This document shows positions 15,667 to 24,725 of a stretch of DNA of 47,663 nt, piece by piece (position 1 is the first letter of the stretch; every line of letters starts with the position of its first letter). The notes under the pieces are model-generated. The model was given only the letters and a program-made list of their open reading frames with translations. It made no database searches and was not told the origin of the DNA. The translations under genes and the position numbers were made by a program. Origin of the DNA: Acidimicrobiales bacterium (GTDB taxonomy: Bacteria > Actinomycetota > Acidimicrobiia > Acidimicrobiales > SZUA-35); assembly GCA_020628305.1 (NCBI GenBank), contig JAHDFH010000006.1:12416-60078 (forward strand), written 5' to 3'.

Positions 15667-17331
15667 CTATCCTGCATCAAGATTGTAATATTTTTCAAAG
15701 ATTTGCTTGGCAATTGGCGCAGCAACACGGCCACCAGTTACACCAGCTTCGCCAGCCTGACGCTCAACTAACACAGCCAGCGCTAGTTCGGGCTCTGCGT
15801 TTGCTGGTCCTGCAAACGCAATCACCCATGCATGAACATCGTCGCCGATATCGGCTGTACCGGTTTTTGCTCCAACGTCTAACCCAGAAGTTTGCAAGCC
15901 GGTGGCCGTGCCCGATTGCACCACTTGGTACATGGCTTCTTGAAGATCTGCAGCGGTGCGACCTGTTGTTGAGCTCAACCATTCATTGGCTCGGATGCGA
16001 TCGTACTGGTTAGCTTCTGAGGATGAATCTCTAAAGCCGCTAACTAAACGTGGCTGCATCATAACGCCATCGTTGGCCACGGCTGCTGCAACCATCGCCA
16101 TGTTTAAGGGACTAGCCTGAACGTCACTTTGGCCAATGGCTGTGAGGCCCAGCTTGTTTGACTCGTCATAGAGGTTGAAGCTTTCACCATTACTGTTGCC
16201 ACGAAAGTTTCCATAGTCAGTTGGGTAGTTACTAGCAACAACGTCAGACTCTGGCACATCTAGAGGGATCTTTTGGTTGAAACCAAATTTTTCAGCCTTG
16301 TTGACCATGCCTTCTGGGCCAATAACTTCAACCGCCATCTGAGCAAAGCCAGCATTGCACGAGCGGCGAATCAACTCAACCAAAGGCCCACCGCAGTTAG
16401 ACCCGCCATAGTTGCCCAGAGTTGCGTCTCCATCAGGGAGTTTGTATTCCTCAACATCTGGAAAGCGGGGCTGATTAAGCTCTAGAGGGGTGGAATCTAG
16501 GCCGGCTGCTGCCACGATTATCTTGAAGGTCGAACCCGGGACAGTTCTATCTCCATATGCTTTCGGACAACGAGGCGTTTCCAAACAGCTGTAACTTTCA
16601 GCATTCCCGCTCGGCTCAAGCAATTCTATGGCCTCGGAGATCTCAGTACTACTTAGGCTTGCCAGAGGCTGCGGATCATACGAAGGGTAACTCCACAAAG
16701 CCCTTATTTCGCCAGTTGCCGGTTCGATCGCCACAATGCTCCCAGGACGATCCGCCCCAGTTTCAGGATCTTTTAGGGCTTCTCGGGCTACTTGCTGAAG
16801 TTCATGATTTATCCCAAGGACAAGGTCCTGATCTCCTGTTAGCTGAGAGTTGTATCGCGCTTCTAATCCCTCTGAACCCAAGGTGAGGCTCACGTAACCA
16901 ACCGAGTGAGCGTATAACTCACCGTGAGGGTAGATACGTCGAAACCCAAAGTTCTCGCTTTCAACTGGTTCAGAAAAAGCGACCACCTGACCATCGTTGC
17001 TGAGAATCTGGCCCCGGTCAGAGCCGAAGTCCCGCTGAAGTTGGCGGTTATTCCCAGGGACACTTTGTGTTGCTTCAGCCTGAAGAACTTGGACACGATT
17101 TAGCTGCACGAAGAGCACAAAGAAACAGACCAAAAGTACAGCCGTAACATTGTGTAGTGGAGACATTTCTTTGCCAACGAAGTAGACAAGAACTGCTGCG
17201 CTGACGATAACTGCGAGAACGATTGCACCTATTGCAGTTGTGCCCAGAGAATCATAGAACTCAACAACCGTAAAGAAGCCGAATCCTACGATTGCGGTAA
17301 GAAGATACCGGGCTGCTCTAGGTAAGGTCAT
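15667..17331 (-). CDS. pbpA: Penicillin-binding protein PbpA (class B transpeptidase)
   Basis: 554 residues from the ATG at 17331, which forms an ATGA overlap with the upstream ftsW/rodA stop; the track start at 17349 adds six residues. It cross-links peptidoglycan outside the membrane. Active-site motifs are complete: STFK (267–270), SCN (324–326) and KTG (489–491). The N-terminus holds three hydrophobic helices (about 8–25, 29–53 and 61–80) rather than the usual single anchor. Cysteines at 249, 255, 313 and 325 may form disulphides. Confidence 0.93.
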   Translation of the reverse strand: MTLPRAARYLLTAIVGFGFFTVVEFYDSLGTTAIGAIVLAVIVSAAVLVYFVGKEMSPLHNVTAVLLVCFFVLFVQLNRVQVLQAEATQSVPGNNRQLQRDFGSDRGQILSNDGQVVAFSEPVESENFGFRRIYPHGELYAHSVGYVSLTLGSEGLEARYNSQLTGDQDLVLGINHELQQVAREALKDPETGADRPGSIVAIEPATGEIRALWSYPSYDPQPLASLSSTEISEAIELLEPSGNAESYSCLETPRCPKAYGDRTVPGSTFKIIVAAAGLDSTPLELNQPRFPDVEEYKLPDGDATLGNYGGSNCGGPLVELIRRSCNAGFAQMAVEVIGPEGMVNKAEKFGFNQKIPLDVPESDVVASNYPTDYGNFRGNSNGESFNLYDESNKLGLTAIGQSDVQASPLNMAMVAAAVANDGVMMQPRLVSGFRDSSSEANQYDRIRANEWLSSTTGRTAADLQEAMYQVVQSGTATGLQTSGLDVGAKTGTADIGDDVHAWVIAFAGPANAEPELALAVLVERQAGEAGVTGGRVAAPIAKQIFEKYYNLDAG

Positions 17332-18638
17332 GACTTTGCAGCCTTCCACTTACCTTCACCAACGAGTTGCTCTGTAGCTACAACTACCGAGTTATGTGAA
17401 ACCCGTAGCAGAATGGCGACAATGACATAGTTTGCTATTAGTGACGAACCGCCGTATGAGACAAATGGCAAGGTAACACCGGTGAGGGGTAGCACTCGCA
17501 GCGTGCCACCAATAATGATAAACGCCTGGAAACCAAGTAGCAGGATCAGCCCGGTGGCGAGAAGTCTTTCAAACTCTGATGCAGCGCTCAACGCAATGCG
17601 AACACCTGATGAAACAAACAGCAAAATAATCACAAGCAGTGCCGTGGCGCCCAACAGGCCAAGTTCTTCAGCAAATGCTGCAAAGATCATGTCTGACTCG
17701 ATAACCGGAATGCCTGTTGGCGTGCCAAGTCCTAATCCTGTACCAGCGAGACCACCATCAGCCATTGCAAACTGTGCCTCGGAAATTTGGAAACCAGCAC
17801 CCTTTACATCCGCAAAAGGATCAAGCCAGGTGGAGACTCTACGCTTGACGTGTGCAAACTGGCTCCAGGAAACGAAAGCCCCCACAGTAAACAGACTAAG
17901 CCCAGAGAAGACGTAGATTGATCGCCCTGTGGCAACATAGACCATTACGAGGAAGAGGGTGAAAAACAGCAGTGAGGTTCCAAGGTCTCGCTGCACGACC
18001 ATAACCATAAGAGTCATGCACCAAGCAAAAAGCAGGGGTGCAAAGTATTTCAAAGGTGGCAGTTGAAGAGGCCCAAGCTTGACCGCTTTGAGGGCTAGTA
18101 GATCTTTCTTTTCGGCCAGATAACTCGCCAAGAACAGCGCCAATGTTACCTTGGCTATCTCTCCTGGCTGGATCGACACCGGCCCGAGTCGAATCCAAAT
18201 CTGAGCGCCGTTTATGTTGGCCCCAAATGGAGACAACGGCAGCAGCAACAGAACCACACTGGCAGCGGCAAAAGTGTAACGATATGGCTCCAGCGAACGT
18301 AGATCCGAAAACATCAATAGCGTAACCACAAACGCTGACAGACCGAGAAAAGTCCATACAGCCTGGTTCATAGCTAAGTCTGGATTAAGCCTGGAGATCA
18401 TCATGAACCCCAACCCGTTAAGAAGTGCAACTAGGGGAAAGACAAGCCCATCAGCAAACGGAATGGCGATTCGTATGAAAAAGTGAGTACCAAAAAGTAA
18501 CCCCAACACCGCTATAAGAAAAGGAACAATCGTAGTGGGAAGATCCGCTGTGGCCCCCTGAGCAGCCAACCAATAACCGAAACAAGTTATGCCTGCTGCC
18601 AGTATGAGCAGCGTCAGCTCAATGTTTCTTGGTTTCAC
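17328..18638 (-). CDS. rodA: FtsW/RodA-family peptidoglycan glycosyltransferase
   Basis: 436-residue SEDS-family polytopic membrane protein that polymerises lipid II into glycan strands together with a class B PBP, here the overlapping pbpA. Characteristic segments are RRVSTWLDPF, the QFAMADGGLAGTGLGLG loop, ESDMIFAAFAEELGLLG and the C-terminal LPLTGVTLPFVSYGGSS. The GTG start at 18638 lies three bases after the pstP stop. RodA and FtsW cannot be told apart by eye; the symbol follows the mycobacterial block. Confidence 0.92.
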   Translation of the reverse strand: MKPRNIELTLLILAAGITCFGYWLAAQGATADLPTTIVPFLIAVLGLLFGTHFFIRIAIPFADGLVFPLVALLNGLGFMMISRLNPDLAMNQAVWTFLGLSAFVVTLLMFSDLRSLEPYRYTFAAASVVLLLLPLSPFGANINGAQIWIRLGPVSIQPGEIAKVTLALFLASYLAEKKDLLALKAVKLGPLQLPPLKYFAPLLFAWCMTLMVMVVQRDLGTSLLFFTLFLVMVYVATGRSIYVFSGLSLFTVGAFVSWSQFAHVKRRVSTWLDPFADVKGAGFQISEAQFAMADGGLAGTGLGLGTPTGIPVIESDMIFAAFAEELGLLGATALLVIILLFVSSGVRIALSAASEFERLLATGLILLLGFQAFIIIGGTLRVLPLTGVTLPFVSYGGSSLIANYVIVAILLRVSHNSVVVATEQLVGEGKWKAAKS

Positions 18639-18641
18639 CGC

Positions 18642-19865
18642 TTAACTCGAACTTTCCAAGCTGATGATTGTTCTAGTTGGAGACTCTACTTGTTCTGCCC
18701 GGGATTCGATTTCAACCGTTTCCAAGCTCATTGCGTAGTTACGTGCCGATTCTGATGAATCAAAAGAATCAGACTCTTCTAGCTGAACTAAAGCTGTTGG
18801 CTGCAGAGAGTCAACTTCGACGCTGGTAACAGACTTTTTAGATGGTTCAAACCACAAGAAACCTCCGGGACGACCCCTGTATACAGCTACGAACCCTGAG
18901 GAGTCCTCCTCGAGAAACCAATTGTTCTGGCTGTAGCTTCGCAAGCTGAGGAACAGCAACGAGAAGGCTCCAAAAATACAAACACCTAGAAGCAAACGGA
19001 TCTTAGGTTGCTTAATGGCCGCACCTAGGCCAGCACGCTCCGCAACTATAGCTTTGCTTTCAGTGGTAATCTCTTCCACCTCGGTAGATCTGATTTCGAG
19101 ATCTGTCGTGTCATTGAGCTCGGCAGGTTCTTCAACTTCTGCACCCTTCACAGGAGCATCGCTATCACATACATCAACCACCAGGGTAGTAACGTTGTCT
19201 TTACCACCGTTTACCAGAGCTCTGTCCACTAGCTGCTGTGCTGCTGTATCCAAATCTTCGTTGCTGGTGAGGATTTCAACAATCTCGTTTTCTGATACTT
19301 CATCGGTTAGACCATCAGAGCACATTAAGAAACGGTCGCCCGCCTTTACATTAAGCGTAAAGGTATCTACTTCAACCTCAGGACCGATTCCTAGCGCCCG
19401 AGTAATAATGTTGCGTTTCGGATGATTGAGGGCTTCTTGAGCAGAAATCTCGTTGTGTTCAAGAAGGTCCTCCACAAAAGAGTGATCTCGGGTAACTTGC
19501 GCTAGATAGCCATCCCGAAGCCAGTAGCATCGACTATCCCCGATGTTGATTACTTCAATGCTTTGGTTGTTGTGCAAACCAATGGCGACGAGAGTTGTCC
19601 CCATACCCAAAAGCTCATCTTCTTCAGATCGCTCATATACAAGCTCGTTAGCTTCTTGCGCAAGGCGAGACATGTCCCCCGGGCTGAGCTCTTCAGCTGA
19701 GCCTTCCAGTACTGAAATGGTTAGAGCGGCAGCAACTTCGCCGCCCCGATGCCCACCCATACCGTCTGCAACAGCAAACAAGTTGACTTTGGCAAGTCCA
19801 CGATCTTGGTTGACTTCTCGCACGTTACCAACATGTGTTGCGAGTTTTCCCTCAAGCCGAATCAT
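18642..19865 (-). CDS. pstP: PP2C Ser/Thr phosphatase PstP
   Basis: 407 residues. The N-terminal PPM phosphatase domain (about 1–235) has NQDRG, FAVADGMGGHRGGE, INIGDSRCYWLRDG, LMCSDGLTDEVSENE and GGKDNVTTLVV, giving the metal-binding aspartates. An acidic linker, one membrane helix (IRLLLGVCIFGAFSLLFLSL) and an extracellular tail follow. It reverses phosphorylation by PknB. The start overlaps the fhaB stop by one base. Confidence 0.94.
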   Translation of the reverse strand: MIRLEGKLATHVGNVREVNQDRGLAKVNLFAVADGMGGHRGGEVAAALTISVLEGSAEELSPGDMSRLAQEANELVYERSEEDELLGMGTTLVAIGLHNNQSIEVINIGDSRCYWLRDGYLAQVTRDHSFVEDLLEHNEISAQEALNHPKRNIITRALGIGPEVEVDTFTLNVKAGDRFLMCSDGLTDEVSENEIVEILTSNEDLDTAAQQLVDRALVNGGKDNVTTLVVDVCDSDAPVKGAEVEEPAELNDTTDLEIRSTEVEEITTESKAIVAERAGLGAAIKQPKIRLLLGVCIFGAFSLLFLSLRSYSQNNWFLEEDSSGFVAVYRGRPGGFLWFEPSKKSVTSVEVDSLQPTALVQLEESDSFDSSESARNYAMSLETVEIESRAEQVESPTRTIISLESSS

Positions 19866-20341
19866 TAGCGAAACTCCATCAAAATATTGCCCAGACGTAC
19901 ACGGTCACCTTGAAAGGTTTGCTTAGAACCGCGCACTTTTCGGTTGTTCAAAAAAGTGCCATTGGTTGAATCTAGATCTTCTAGAACTACGCCCTTATCG
20001 TTCTTAGACAGCTTTGCGTGTACCTGAGAAATGAACGAATCTTCTAAGACAATGTCACAGGTTTCAGCTCGTCCAATCGTGAGCTCCCGGTCCACCACCC
20101 ATTCTTCTCCGGCTCTACTTGAGGGTTCAAGCACACGAATTAGGCTTGGCTTAGTTGCTGCTTTAGAACTTACCCCCTTCTTTGGGTTGCGAAAGTTCTT
20201 GAAGTCTTTGGAGCTTTGAACCTGCTGAACTGAGACTCTGGTGGTTGAGCCCTTCCAAACAACTTGAAGAACTCTAAAGAAGAACACATAAATAAGGATT
20301 AAGAAACACCATTTGAGCAAAGTCAGAAGAGGTTCATCCAC
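19865..20341 (-). CDS. fhaB: FHA-domain membrane protein FhaB (FipA)
   Basis: 158 residues. One N-terminal membrane helix (TLLKWCFLILIYVFFFRVL) and a basic linker lead to a C-terminal FHA domain with TIGRAETCDIVLEDSFIS, HAKLS and LEDLDSTNGTFLNN, the phosphothreonine-binding surface. It reads kinase output and links signalling to wall synthesis. The GTG start is at 20341; a TAGCCT hexamer is nine bases upstream. Directly before pstP. Confidence 0.93.
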   Translation of the reverse strand: MDEPLLTLLKWCFLILIYVFFFRVLQVVWKGSTTRVSVQQVQSSKDFKNFRNPKKGVSSKAATKPSLIRVLEPSSRAGEEWVVDRELTIGRAETCDIVLEDSFISQVHAKLSKNDKGVVLEDLDSTNGTFLNNRKVRGSKQTFQGDRVRLGNILMEFR

Positions 20342-20399
20342 AGACTATTAAGGCTATAGAGCAGATCAGGTTTCTAGGCATTTATATGACAAGAAATAG

Positions 20400-21065
20400 C
20401 TAAGGCTGATATCTGAAGGCAATCCGAATAGGTCCCAGAGTCACTTCGTCACCATCCCAGAGTTGGGCCTTGTTGTGGCGTTCGCCGTTTACCTTACAGC
20501 CATTGGTTGAGCCCAAATCCACAAGGAGAAATGATTCTTTGTGTGGTTGCAGCTCAGCATGCCTTCGAGAAATGTTTTCATCATCCAGCACGATGTCGCA
20601 CTCCTCATGACGGCCAATAGACATTGTTCTGTTAAAAAGACGAATGTCTGGATTGTTAGACAACTCCACGACGAACGAGGACGCTGCCCCAACTTCGGGT
20701 TCTTTAAAGCTGGCTTCGATCTTTGATTGACCCACACGAACTTCTGGAGATCGCTCAAGTTTGATTGCGATTGGGCCAACAAAGCCATGGTTCTCTGCCA
20801 AAGCAAACTGGTGAGCAGATCTAACGAGTTCGGTGTTTAGAGAACCTGAGAGCTCCGCTAGCTGATCGTGATCTTCCTGCGCCACTAATATCTCGAACTG
20901 GTTAGGCACGATGGATTTATTGTCGACATCAACTTTTTGCCTAGCGCTCATTTCCTTGATGAGTTGCCGACCAAGCTCTACTGGCTGGAGCTCAGCTTTG
21001 AACGCTCGAGAGAAAGTTCCCTCCACTAGACGCTCGAGTGCGGTTTCAAGACTGCGTAAGACCAT
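20400..21065 (-). CDS. fhaA: DUF3662/FHA-domain protein FhaA
   Basis: 221 residues: N-terminal DUF3662 domain (about 1–115, starting LRSLETALERLVEGTFSRAF) and C-terminal FHA domain with MSIGRHEECDIVLDDENISRRH and LVDLGSTNGCKVNG. The long disordered linker of mycobacterial FhaA is almost absent. It binds phosphorylated partners of the division machinery. The ATG at 21065 has TAACCT exactly six bases upstream, so the division operon probably starts here. The tRNA-Leu gene lies divergently upstream, as in mycobacteria. Confidence 0.93.
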   Translation of the reverse strand: MVLRSLETALERLVEGTFSRAFKAELQPVELGRQLIKEMSARQKVDVDNKSIVPNQFEILVAQEDHDQLAELSGSLNTELVRSAHQFALAENHGFVGPIAIKLERSPEVRVGQSKIEASFKEPEVGAASSFVVELSNNPDIRLFNRTMSIGRHEECDIVLDDENISRRHAELQPHKESFLLVDLGSTNGCKVNGERHNKAQLWDGDEVTLGPIRIAFRYQP

Positions 21066-21071
21066 TGTTCA

Positions 21072-21077
21072 AGGTTA
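21072..21077 (-). promoter_or_regulatory. Leaderless -10 of fhaA
   Basis: TAACCT, six bases (TGAACA), then ATG at 21065. Likely first promoter of the division operon. Confidence 0.55.
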
Positions 21078-21163
21078 GTAGAAACTGGTGTCATTGCAAA
21101 AATATCGTAGCGTTGCAGCTTGAACGAGAGCCTCGGGACGCTAGTCTGTCTATAGATTCACCT

Positions 21164-21247
21164 GCGCGAGTGGTGGAATTGGCAGACACGCAGCCTTCAG
21201 GTGGCTGTGTTCGAAAGGACGTGAGGGTTCGAGTCCCTCCTCGCGCA
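21164..21247 (+). tRNA. tRNA-Leu(CAG)
   Basis: Acceptor GCGCGAG pairs with CTCGCGC, discriminator A. The anticodon stem CAGCC/GGCTG holds the loop TTCAGGT (anticodon CAG). A long variable arm and the T arm GAGGG-TTCGAGT-CCCTC confirm a class II tRNA. CCA is not encoded. Confidence 0.97.
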
Positions 21248-21316
21248 CTAGTGTCACAGAACGACCGGGGACAGGTCCATAACGTCCCGCCGTCAGCAAC
21301 AAGTCACTCGGCAAGC

Positions 21317-21357
21317 CGTCATTCTGCGAGGCTAAATGCCGAAGCGGAATCTCTAAC
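21317..21357 (+). repeat. 41-base tRNA-associated repeat, copy 1
   Basis: Starts CGTCATTCTGCGAGGCT and ends GCGGAATCTCTAAC. It matches 29027–29067 at 35 of 41 positions without gaps. Its ends (ATTC…GAAT) and centre (GGC…GCC) can pair, giving a REP-like hairpin. It lies 70 bases downstream of tRNA-Leu. Confidence 0.65.
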
Positions 21358-21487
21358 CCCACCAACCAAGAATAAAGACCCCCGAGGACATTAAGACTGC
21401 GACAAGACTTGAATCTACCGCATTAACATATTTCCTTGTGAGTTTGTTTCCACCGTCCATGCAGAGACCTTCAATCCAAACGAGGGC

Positions 21488-21493
21488 TATCAT
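21488..21493 (+). promoter_or_regulatory. Leaderless -10 of the NTF2-like gene at 21500
   Basis: TATCAT, six bases (CGAAAG), then ATG at 21500. Confidence 0.55.
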
Positions 21494-21499
21494 CGAAAG

Positions 21500-21853
21500 A
21501 TGCAACCCTCGATCGAGACCTGGCTTGAGAAATTCACACACCACTGGAAGCTTCACGAAGTTGATGAAGTGCTTAGGCTATTCACCAGCGACGTGGAGTA
21601 CTGGGAATCCCCCTTCAAGCATTTTTCGACAAGGTCTGAGCTAGAAACTGAGTGGCAAAGTGTAACTGAGCAACTTGATATCGATCTCAAGACCGACGTC
21701 TTTTCTAGTGTTAACAACCATCACACAATAACCTGGCAGCTCAGATACTTGCTCAAAGGCTCCCGTCGTGAATGTGCCGGCACATATCTGATACGTCTTA
21801 ACGATGGAGGTTTGTGCGACTACTTTATGCAAACCTGTGAAGCAGCTTCTTAG
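21500..21853 (+). CDS. SnoaL/NTF2-like protein
   Basis: 117 residues resembling small NTF2-fold proteins: helix WLEKFTHHWKLHEVDEVLRLF, then TSDVEYWESPF, a TRSELETEW helix and alternating strands (TITWQLRYLLKGSRRECAGTYLIRLN). The ligand or reaction is unknown. It is distinct in sequence from the NTF2-like protein at 4932. It starts at ATG 21500, supported by a -10 hexamer six bases upstream; minus-strand frames over the same DNA are shadows. Confidence 0.7.
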   Translation: MQPSIETWLEKFTHHWKLHEVDEVLRLFTSDVEYWESPFKHFSTRSELETEWQSVTEQLDIDLKTDVFSSVNNHHTITWQLRYLLKGSRRECAGTYLIRLNDGGLCDYFMQTCEAAS

Positions 21854-22019
21854 CTGGTGGGCAGACGAAAACGTTGAGTTACTCCTGCGCTGTACATGGA
21901 ATACACCACACAACAATCCAGGCACTGACCATCAACGGCGAAACAACCAGTCCCTCTGCATCAGGCTTTGACCTAGGCCCACCCGCTAGCACACGGGTAG
22001 CGGCCTGTTCAAACCTCGT

Positions 22020-22025
22020 TACGCT
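22020..22025 (+). promoter_or_regulatory. Leaderless -10 of mscS
   Basis: TACGCT, six bases (GAAGGG), then GTG at 22032. Confidence 0.55.
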
Positions 22026-22031
22026 GAAGGG

Positions 22032-23090
22032 GTGAATACTTTAGCGACACTGACCGAAGCCTGTGGCGAAACCCCAAGCAGAATCTGCGGATTTGTCTTT
22101 GACATCTCAAACTCGTCTAGCTTTACTAGCTTCTTCGATTCTTACCTACTTCGGCCAGCACAACTACTAGCGATAATCGTGGGTGCCTTCGTTGTGCTTC
22201 CGATTCTTAAGCTTTTCACCCGTACAGTTGGGGCCAGTCTGGCCCAGAAAAGTGCTAGACGAATCGCCAAAGCAGACGACGACGCTACACCTGTCACGTT
22301 AAAGCGGGCAGAGCTACGTGCAACCACTCTAATTGCAGTTCTTAACTCACTATTGACCGTAATCGTTTGGACAGCTGCGCTAATTATCGCACTAAGTCTT
22401 TTTGATATATCACTTGCACCAATCTTTGCTGGTGCAGGAGTGTTGGGAATCGTAATTGGTTTCGGCGCTCAAGACGTTGTTGCAGATTTCTTATCTGGCT
22501 TTTTTATGCTTGTTGAAGACCAGTTCGGTGTGGGGGACATCGTTGACGCTGGCGAAGTCACCGGCGTAGTAGAAGATGTCTCCCTTCGGACCACCACCTT
22601 GCGGGACGTAAACGGAACCGTGTGGCATATCCGAAACTCCGAGATCAAGCGTGTTGCCAATAAATCTCAGATCTGGGCTCGTGCAGTACTTGATATCAGC
22701 GTCGCTTACGATACCGATGTACGCAGAGCTGAAGGAATCATTCAGCGCGTTGCTGATGAGCTTTGGAAAGATCCACAGTTTACTAAGGGAACGATCATCG
22801 AAGCTCCCGAAGTGTGGGGTGTGGAGCGGCTTGACGCTGACGGCATTCTCATTCGCCTGGTTGTTAAAACAGATCCGGCCGAGCAATTTGTTGTAGAGCG
22901 TGAGCTAAGGATCCGGATAAAGGAAGCGCTTGAGGAAGCTAGTATCGAGATACCGTTTCCTCAGCGAACAGTTTGGATCCGTCAAGATGAAGCGCCAACT
23001 CCTAGGGAAGCTCGACCACAAGTTGATGTGTCTCCTATTCGAGATAACAGCAACACTTCAGAATTTGCAGCTGTTGAACCAGAGTCTTAG
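22032..23090 (+). CDS. mscS: MscS-family mechanosensitive channel
   Basis: 352 residues. Three membrane segments (about 37–58, 90–115 and the pore helix near 120–150) and the cytoplasmic beta domain identify an MscS-type channel that releases solutes on hypo-osmotic shock. The pore and hinge region reads GAGVLGIVIGFGAQDVVADFLSG, followed by EDQFGVGDIVDAGEVTG and VWHIRNSEIKRVAN. The start is GTG at 22032. Its 3' end overlaps the convergent secreted-protein gene by four bases. Confidence 0.92.
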   Translation: MNTLATLTEACGETPSRICGFVFDISNSSSFTSFFDSYLLRPAQLLAIIVGAFVVLPILKLFTRTVGASLAQKSARRIAKADDDATPVTLKRAELRATTLIAVLNSLLTVIVWTAALIIALSLFDISLAPIFAGAGVLGIVIGFGAQDVVADFLSGFFMLVEDQFGVGDIVDAGEVTGVVEDVSLRTTTLRDVNGTVWHIRNSEIKRVANKSQIWARAVLDISVAYDTDVRRAEGIIQRVADELWKDPQFTKGTIIEAPEVWGVERLDADGILIRLVVKTDPAEQFVVERELRIRIKEALEEASIEIPFPQRTVWIRQDEAPTPREARPQVDVSPIRDNSNTSEFAAVEPES

Positions 23091-24004
23091 CGGAACCGGC
23101 GGCGGGTTTCAATCGGCTCAAACTCTTCGTCAACAAAGGCCAATTCGTCGGGGATAGCGTCGGCGACAAGCACCATTGGTTGGCTACAACCTCTCACCCG
23201 CAGACCTGCGGTTGAATCATCTATTGACAACTCCCCGGAGCCGTTGCCGCTTTCAAGAACATCAAAGATTCGAGCGCCTCGAAAGTCACCAACTCGCTCC
23301 CAAATGCAATCCCTGCCAACCCGCCAAGTTCCCTGCGCTAGGTCGCCTACCCAGTAGTCGCCGTTGTCGACAGCAGTTAGTGGAGTGCGGAGAGCCGACC
23401 ATTCGGACCACTCTTTACAGCCCGCCGAAGAATAGAAACGATCTGGTTCAATACCATTAATCTGCACCATTAGGCGACCTTCGGTGATCGAGTCAGAACC
23501 GATTAGGCGCTCGACACCATCTTCCATTGTCCGGTAAAGGTGATACTCACAATCAGTAGCGTCAATCGGAGTTACGTAAATCCCTGGCTTGATTGAGCCA
23601 AGCCTCTTCGCCTCCCCGATATCAAACTTCTCTTCACGTGGAAGTTCAACATCTTCAGTCGTGAGACCGTAAACATCGAGCTGATCTTCGATAGCTTTAA
23701 GGCGGTCCTCTTCGAGCTCTTCTTGGTCGAGCTCTTCTAACTTGTTATCCTCGTCTTCTTCCAAGAATTCGGTCTCGCTGGAATTGCGAACTGTGTAGAC
23801 ACCACCGGCTTCAAGAGTTGGAACGAAAGCTAGATACTCTGGAATCACTTCTTCAGCAAAGGCAATCGTTTCTGTTTCGGTGTCAGTGGTTTCACTTGCT
23901 GCAACCGCAGGTTCTCGACGATCCAGAAAGAAAGTGGCAGTCACTAGAAGAACTGACATAACAGCCATAGCGCTTAAGATTCGAAGCATCAGTGTCTTCC
24001 TCAT
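23087..24004 (-). CDS. Secreted protein with duplicated Cys-containing beta domain
   Basis: 305 residues, unrecognised family. A signal or anchor segment (MLRILSAMAVMSVLLVTATFF) is followed by a very acidic Glu/Asp-rich region (about 55–110). Then come two related domains, roughly 135–200 and 220–285, each opening with G-(I/T)-(Y/W)-x-V, an early Cys and a closing GC pair (SSAGCKEW and RVRGCSQP). Each probably holds one disulphide. The start is ATG at 24004 or ATG at 23989; a TACTCT hexamer abuts the first, which favours the second. Confidence 0.65.
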   Translation of the reverse strand: MRKTLMLRILSAMAVMSVLLVTATFFLDRREPAVAASETTDTETETIAFAEEVIPEYLAFVPTLEAGGVYTVRNSSETEFLEEDEDNKLEELDQEELEEDRLKAIEDQLDVYGLTTEDVELPREEKFDIGEAKRLGSIKPGIYVTPIDATDCEYHLYRTMEDGVERLIGSDSITEGRLMVQINGIEPDRFYSSAGCKEWSEWSALRTPLTAVDNGDYWVGDLAQGTWRVGRDCIWERVGDFRGARIFDVLESGNGSGELSIDDSTAGLRVRGCSQPMVLVADAIPDELAFVDEEFEPIETRRRFR

Positions 24005-24077
24005 AGAGTATGGGTCGGACGAACTAGCCCAAATTCAAGGGAAAGTGGGGCAAAATCTCAACTAGCAAACCTCTTGC

Positions 24078-24083
24078 TAAGGT
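24078..24083 (+). promoter_or_regulatory. Leaderless -10 of the SpoU methyltransferase gene
   Basis: TAAGGT, six bases (GATTTA), then GTG at 24090. Confidence 0.55.
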
Positions 24084-24089
24084 GATTTA

Positions 24090-24725
24090 GTGACTTCTGA
24101 CGACACATACCCTCAACACAACCCAACTGTGGGGGTTGGACCACATCCTGAGCCTTGGCCTACAGCTGAGCATTATGACCAAGAGCTACTTGCAGAAGGT
24201 GACCGCCGCAACGTTGTAGACGAATACAGGTACTGGTCAATGGATGCGATCGTTGCTGATCTGGATTCGAAGCGACACAAGTTTCATGTAGCGATCGAGA
24301 ACTGGCAGCACGATTTAAACATTGGCACAATAGTGCGCAACGCAAATGCCTTTTTGGCCGCAGAAGTTCACATCGTTGGAAAAAAACGTTGGAACCGTAG
24401 AGGTGCAATGGTCACCGACCGGTACCAGCATGTTCGCCATCACCCCACCGTCGAAGATTTAATAGGTTGGGCAGCTGATAGTCAGATTCCAGTGATTGGA
24501 ATCGATAACTTGCCAGGGTCTAAGTCAATCGCAGATGCGTCTCTGCCCCAAGAGTGCATTTTTGTCTTCGGCCAAGAAGGGCCTGGACTATCCGATCAGA
24601 TGCGCGATGCTTGCAGCGAGCTCCGCTTCATTCCGCAGTTTGGCTCGACGCGTTCAATCAACGCTGGTGTTGCTTCAGGAATTGCGATGTATGCCTGGAT
24701 TACCCAACATGCGGCGGATCAGTAA
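24090..24725 (+). CDS. SpoU/TrmH-family RNA 2'-O-methyltransferase
   Basis: 211 residues. A SPOUT-fold enzyme that methylates a ribose 2'-OH in tRNA or rRNA with S-adenosylmethionine, bound at the C-terminal knot. All three family motifs are present: NIGTIVRNANAF, IFVFGQEGPGLS and FIPQFGSTRSINAGVASGIAMYAW. The N-terminal 70 residues are extra and polar. The target nucleotide cannot be deduced. Its end overlaps the convergent gene by 26 bases. Confidence 0.9.
   Translation: MTSDDTYPQHNPTVGVGPHPEPWPTAEHYDQELLAEGDRRNVVDEYRYWSMDAIVADLDSKRHKFHVAIENWQHDLNIGTIVRNANAFLAAEVHIVGKKRWNRRGAMVTDRYQHVRHHPTVEDLIGWAADSQIPVIGIDNLPGSKSIADASLPQECIFVFGQEGPGLSDQMRDACSELRFIPQFGSTRSINAGVASGIAMYAWITQHAADQ

Noticed and set aside
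21353-21556. Minus-strand ORF ending in a short hydrophobic segment
   Set aside because: It overlaps the better supported plus-strand gene at 21500 and has no start signal. A shorter version from 21460 would be only 35 residues.
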